64,000 bases of DNA, taken from assembly GCA_040880025.1 (NCBI GenBank), contig JBBDJD010000018.1, forward strand, positions 6,800-70,799, given 5' to 3'. Each line of letters starts with the position of its first letter. The stretch's first letter is position 1. This document shows, in pieces, positions 61,179 through 64,000 of the stretch. Below the pieces are notes generated by a model. It ran no database searches, had not been told where the DNA came from, and saw nothing but the letters and a program-made list of their open reading frames with translations. The stretch comes from RCIO01 sp040880025. Lineage in GTDB: Bacteria > Pseudomonadota > Alphaproteobacteria > Rhizobiales > Rhizobiaceae. Both the position numbers and the translations under genes were made by a program.

Positions 61179-61192
61179 TTGATTTGGGTCAA
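61179..61192 (-). promoter_or_regulatory. FNR/FixK-type binding site
   Basis: TTGAT-TTGG-GTCAA fits the FNR/FixK consensus and differs from the site at 18072-18085 by one base. Its centre is 62 bp before the ATG of the DUF465 gene, the same distance as at 18.0 kb. Confidence 0.6.
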
Positions 61193-61225
61193 CTGGCCGA
61201 CTCCGCGCCGGCATTCTTTCCGCCG

Positions 61226-61867
61226 TCATAGCCCCAGCATCATGCGCACGATCGGCTCCAGTCCCTTGCCGATGGCGCGGGTGTTGGCTGCGTCGAGATG
61301 CACGCCGTCGATGGGCGATGTCGCGGCCACCGACGCTGCGTCGAAGAAACCGCAGCCGCTCTCGTCGGCCAGATCCGAATAGAATGAGGCAAGCATTTTC
61401 GACTGCTCGACGCCGCCCGCGAACATGGCGCTGTATTCGTGGTTTGCCGTCTCGCAGAGCGGCGGCGGCGCCACCACCAGAACGGCGGGCGGCTCGGCCG
61501 AACCGTCGCGCATGGCGTTGACCTGCACCAGCGTGATCAGCCGCCGCATGCCCTGCAACGCCGCCACGGCTGTGCCGGCAATCGCCGGTTTCATGTCGTT
61601 CGAGCCGAGCATGAGAATGACCAGATCAAGCGGCGCATGGGTGTAGAGCACCGTCGGCAGGACGCGCGCGCCGTTGCGGTCGCAATCGGCCAGATGCTCG
61701 TCATAGGCGGTGGTGCGGCCGCGCAGGCCTTCCGCGATTACCAGGGCCCGGTCGCCCAGCGCTTTCTGCATCACGGTCGGCCAGCGATCCTCATAAGCCA
61801 GCCGCTCGCCGGTGGCGGCATCCGAGCCCCAGGTGAGCGAGTCGCCATAACAAAGGATCGTTTTCAT
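61226..61867 (-). CDS. SGNH/GDSL hydrolase
   Basis: A 213-residue SGNH hydrolase. Block I LCYGDSLTWG with the catalytic Ser near residue 9, the GSNDMKP block III, and GVHLDAANTRAIG with the Asp and His of block V are intact. It resembles arylesterase or lysophospholipase-like enzymes; substrate unknown. 15 bp after pdhC and with the same direction, so part of the pdh operon. Confidence 0.85.
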   Translation of the reverse strand: MKTILCYGDSLTWGSDAATGERLAYEDRWPTVMQKALGDRALVIAEGLRGRTTAYDEHLADCDRNGARVLPTVLYTHAPLDLVILMLGSNDMKPAIAGTAVAALQGMRRLITLVQVNAMRDGSAEPPAVLVVAPPPLCETANHEYSAMFAGGVEQSKMLASFYSDLADESGCGFFDAASVAATSPIDGVHLDAANTRAIGKGLEPIVRMMLGL

Positions 61868-61882
61868 CGCCGGAGCCGCTGC

Positions 61883-63256
61883 CTAGACCAGCATCGCCAT
61901 CGGGTTTTCGATGTAGCGCCTGAACGCGACGGCAAGCTCGGCGCCCAGCGCGCCGTCGATCACGCGGTGGTCGAAGGCGAAGGTCGCGGCCATGACCGTG
62001 CCGATCGCCAGCGCGCCGTTCTTCACCACCGGCTTCTCCACGCCGGCGCCGATCGAGACGATCGAGGCGTGCGGCGGATTGATGATCGAGGTGAAGCTGG
62101 AGACGCCGAACATGCCGAGATTGGACACGGCGGTGCTGCCGCCCTGATATTCCTCAGGCTTCAGTTTCCTGTCGCGGGCGCGTTTGGCCAGATCCTTCAT
62201 CTCGTTGGAGATGGCCGACAGCGTCTTCTGCTCCGCCTTGCGCACGATAGGCGTGATCAGCCCGTCGGGGATGGCGACTGCCACGCCTACGTCGGCATGC
62301 TTGTGAAGGACACGCGCGGTCGAAGTCCAGGAAGCATTGGCCCGGGGCACGTCGCGCAATGCCAAAGCCATCGCCTTGATGACGAAGTCGTTGACAGAGA
62401 GCTTGAAGGCCGGCGTGTCGCCCTTTTCCGTCTTCGTTACCGGGGCGGAGGCGTTGATCTCCTCGCGCAGCTTCAGCAGCGCGTCGATGGAGCAGTCCAT
62501 CGTCAACAGGTAGGAAGGTATCGACTGGTGCGATTCAGTCAGCCTCGCTGCGATGGTCTTGCGCATCGAATCATGCGGCAGGAGCTCGTAGGAGCCTTCC
62601 TCGTAGAGCTTCAGCACCGTCTCGTCCGACATTGTCCTGGCCATGGGCGCGGCTGCCGGCTGGGTGCCGGGGGCGGCTTTCGCGCCGCCGCTTTTCGCTG
62701 CCGCTTCCACGTCGGCCTTGATCACGCGGCCGCGGGGGCCGGAGCCGGAAACGGCGCCGAGATCGATGCCGGCGTCCTTGGCCATGCGGCGCGCCAGCGG
62801 CGAGGAGAACACGCGCTCCCCGTCCGACCTGGGCGCCGGGCCGGCCTGCGCCGCGGCCGCCGACGCGCCGTTGGATTTGGGCGCGGGCGCCGCTTCTTCC
62901 TTTTTCGCGGGTTCTTCCTTCCTGGTGGGCGCTTCGGCCTTCGCAGGCTGTTCCTTCGGTGCTTCGGCCTTCGGCGCGCTGCCGCCAGATTTCGCAGCCT
63001 CGGAAGCGTCCTCGCCTTCGGCAGCCAGGATGGCGATCAGCTCATTGACCTTCACGCCCTCGGTGCCGGCGGGAACGACGATCTTCGCCACGGTGCCCTC
63101 GTCAACGGCCTCGACTTCCATCGTGGCCTTGTCGGTCTCGATCTCGGCGATCACGTCGCCGGGCTCAACCTTGTCGCCCTCCTTGACCAGCCATTTGGCG
63201 AGATTGCCCTCCTCCATCGTCGGGGAGAGCGCCGGCATGGTGATTTCAATCGGCAT
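61883..63256 (-). CDS. pdhC: pyruvate dehydrogenase E2 (dihydrolipoyl acetyltransferase)
   Basis: A 457-residue E2. The lipoyl domain is at 1-80 with the DKATMEVEA lysine, followed by a Pro/Ala/Glu-rich linker, the peripheral subunit-binding domain (SPLARRMAKDAGIDL, GSGPRGRVIKADVEA), and the catalytic domain with DHRVIDGALGAE (His and Asp). Transfers acetyl from E1-derived lipoyl to CoA. Follows pdhB by 9 bp. Confidence 0.96.
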   Translation of the reverse strand: MPIEITMPALSPTMEEGNLAKWLVKEGDKVEPGDVIAEIETDKATMEVEAVDEGTVAKIVVPAGTEGVKVNELIAILAAEGEDASEAAKSGGSAPKAEAPKEQPAKAEAPTRKEEPAKKEEAAPAPKSNGASAAAAQAGPAPRSDGERVFSSPLARRMAKDAGIDLGAVSGSGPRGRVIKADVEAAAKSGGAKAAPGTQPAAAPMARTMSDETVLKLYEEGSYELLPHDSMRKTIAARLTESHQSIPSYLLTMDCSIDALLKLREEINASAPVTKTEKGDTPAFKLSVNDFVIKAMALALRDVPRANASWTSTARVLHKHADVGVAVAIPDGLITPIVRKAEQKTLSAISNEMKDLAKRARDRKLKPEEYQGGSTAVSNLGMFGVSSFTSIINPPHASIVSIGAGVEKPVVKNGALAIGTVMAATFAFDHRVIDGALGAELAVAFRRYIENPMAMLV

Positions 63257-63265
63257 TGCTCTCTC

Positions 63266-64000
63266 CTAATCCCGGTAGGTGACGGCCTTCACCGCCGCGA
63301 CCACCTCGCCGACATTCGGCAGCGCCAGCTTTTCGAGATTGGCCGCGTAGGGCATCGGCACGTCCTTGCCGGCAATGGTGATGACCGGCGCATCCAGATA
63401 ATCGAACGCGCGCTGCATCACCTGCGCGGCGATGTGATCGCCGACCGATGATTGTGGGAAACCTTCTTCCACCGTCACCAGGCGATTGGTCTTCTTCACC
63501 GATTCGATCACCGTATCGAGGTCCATCGGGCGGATGGTGCGCAGGTCGATGATCTCCACATCGATGTCCATGCCCGCCAGTTCCTCCGCCGCCTTCACCG
63601 CATAGGTCATGCCGATGCCGAAGGAGACGATGGTGGCATCCTTGCCGGTCTTGTGGATACGCGCCTTGCCGATCGGCAGCACGAAATCGTCGAGCTTGGG
63701 CACGTCGAAGCTCTGACCGTAGAGAATTTCGTTTTCCAGAAACATCACCGGATTCGGGTCGCGTATCGCGGCTTTCAGCAGCCCTTTCGCGTCGGCGGCC
63801 GTGTAGGGCATCACCACCTTGAGGCCGGGGATATGGCCATACCAGGCAGCATAATCCTGGCTGTGCTGAGCGCCAACGCGCGACGCGGCGCCGTTGGGAC
63901 CACGGAAGACAATCGGCGCGCCCATCTGGCCGCCGGACATATAGAGCGTCTTGGCGGCGGAATTGATGATCTGGTCCATCGCCTGCATGGCGAAGTTGAA
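63266..64000 (-). CDS. pdhB: pyruvate dehydrogenase E1 beta subunit, C-terminal part
   Basis: The final 244 codons of an E1 beta subunit; the start lies beyond the window. It has the transketolase-pyrimidine region (FRGPNGAASRVGAQHSQDYAAWYGHIPGLKVVMPYTAADAKG) and the C-terminal domain (DLRTIRPMDLDTVIESVKKTNRLVTVEEGF). Together with an E1 alpha upstream it oxidatively decarboxylates pyruvate. It is the first gene of the minus-strand pdhB-pdhC-GDSL run visible here. Confidence 0.95.
   Translation of the reverse strand, partial: FNFAMQAMDQIINSAAKTLYMSGGQMGAPIVFRGPNGAASRVGAQHSQDYAAWYGHIPGLKVVMPYTAADAKGLLKAAIRDPNPVMFLENEILYGQSFDVPKLDDFVLPIGKARIHKTGKDATIVSFGIGMTYAVKAAEELAGMDIDVEIIDLRTIRPMDLDTVIESVKKTNRLVTVEEGFPQSSVGDHIAAQVMQRAFDYLDAPVITIAGKDVPMPYAANLEKLALPNVGEVVAAVKAVTYRD

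Overview
The window is a high-GC chromosomal segment of an alphaproteobacterium, most likely Hyphomicrobiales (Rhizobiales) near Mesorhizobium, Aminobacter or Phyllobacteriaceae. The main reasons are the gene order dusB-ntrB-ntrC-ntrY-ntrX-trkA-dat-hfq-hflX, the fused ispDF gene next to pncC, ratA and lipA, the pdhB-pdhC-lpdA group, a stand-alone B12-dependent ribonucleotide reductase nrdJ, and palindromic intergenic repeats of a rhizobial style. Genus is inference; no rRNA gene is present.

Layout. 1-9.9 kb: end of a Tat-exported cpdB, NDH-2, a divergent aldR-like/ald pair, then a minus-strand run (DUF1203, OmpA-like, GNAT, sseA, GFA, AlaX) and a nucleoside-gate membrane protein divergent from an Lrp regulator. 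9.9-21 kb: cysteine synthase, SDR, TrkH, a hydrolase/LysR divergent pair, adenine deaminase with a 35-aa membrane protein, and a TetR-led four-gene cluster, ending in tRNA-Leu(TAA). 21-30 kb: hydrolase, MoaB/CinA-like protein, flavoprotein monooxygenase, universal stress protein, MFS carrier, gpt, Nudix hydrolase, phosphate permease. 30.2-34.7 kb: nrdJ behind a promoter with two NrdR boxes and a long structured leader. 34.7-39.7 kb: an accessory stretch with an AT-rich membrane-protein gene, tiny Cys/His-rich proteins, a Cas2-like small protein, REP-like palindromes, a nuclease and remnants of a toxin/immunity module. 39.7-64 kb: core genome with cell-wall, stress, nitrogen-regulation, isoprenoid, lipoate and pyruvate dehydrogenase genes.

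How genes work together. NtrB/NtrC and NtrY/NtrX sense nitrogen and redox status, with DusB as first gene of the operon and Hfq/HflX downstream. LipA makes the lipoyl groups used by PdhC, and LpdA re-oxidises them. IspDF supplies isoprenoid precursors. Ald and its Lrp-type regulator handle alanine.

Most interesting leads: three near-identical FNR/FixK-type boxes (TTGAY-N4-GTCAA) before a 35-aa membrane protein, a universal stress protein and a DUF465 protein next to lpdA, two of them at the same distance from the start codon; the small-protein pair at 36.2-36.8 kb (Ada-like zinc protein plus Cas2-like fold); a decayed toxin/DUF2019 module at 38.4-39.1 kb; and a possible small RNA ending at an orphan minus-strand terminator at 36.0 kb.
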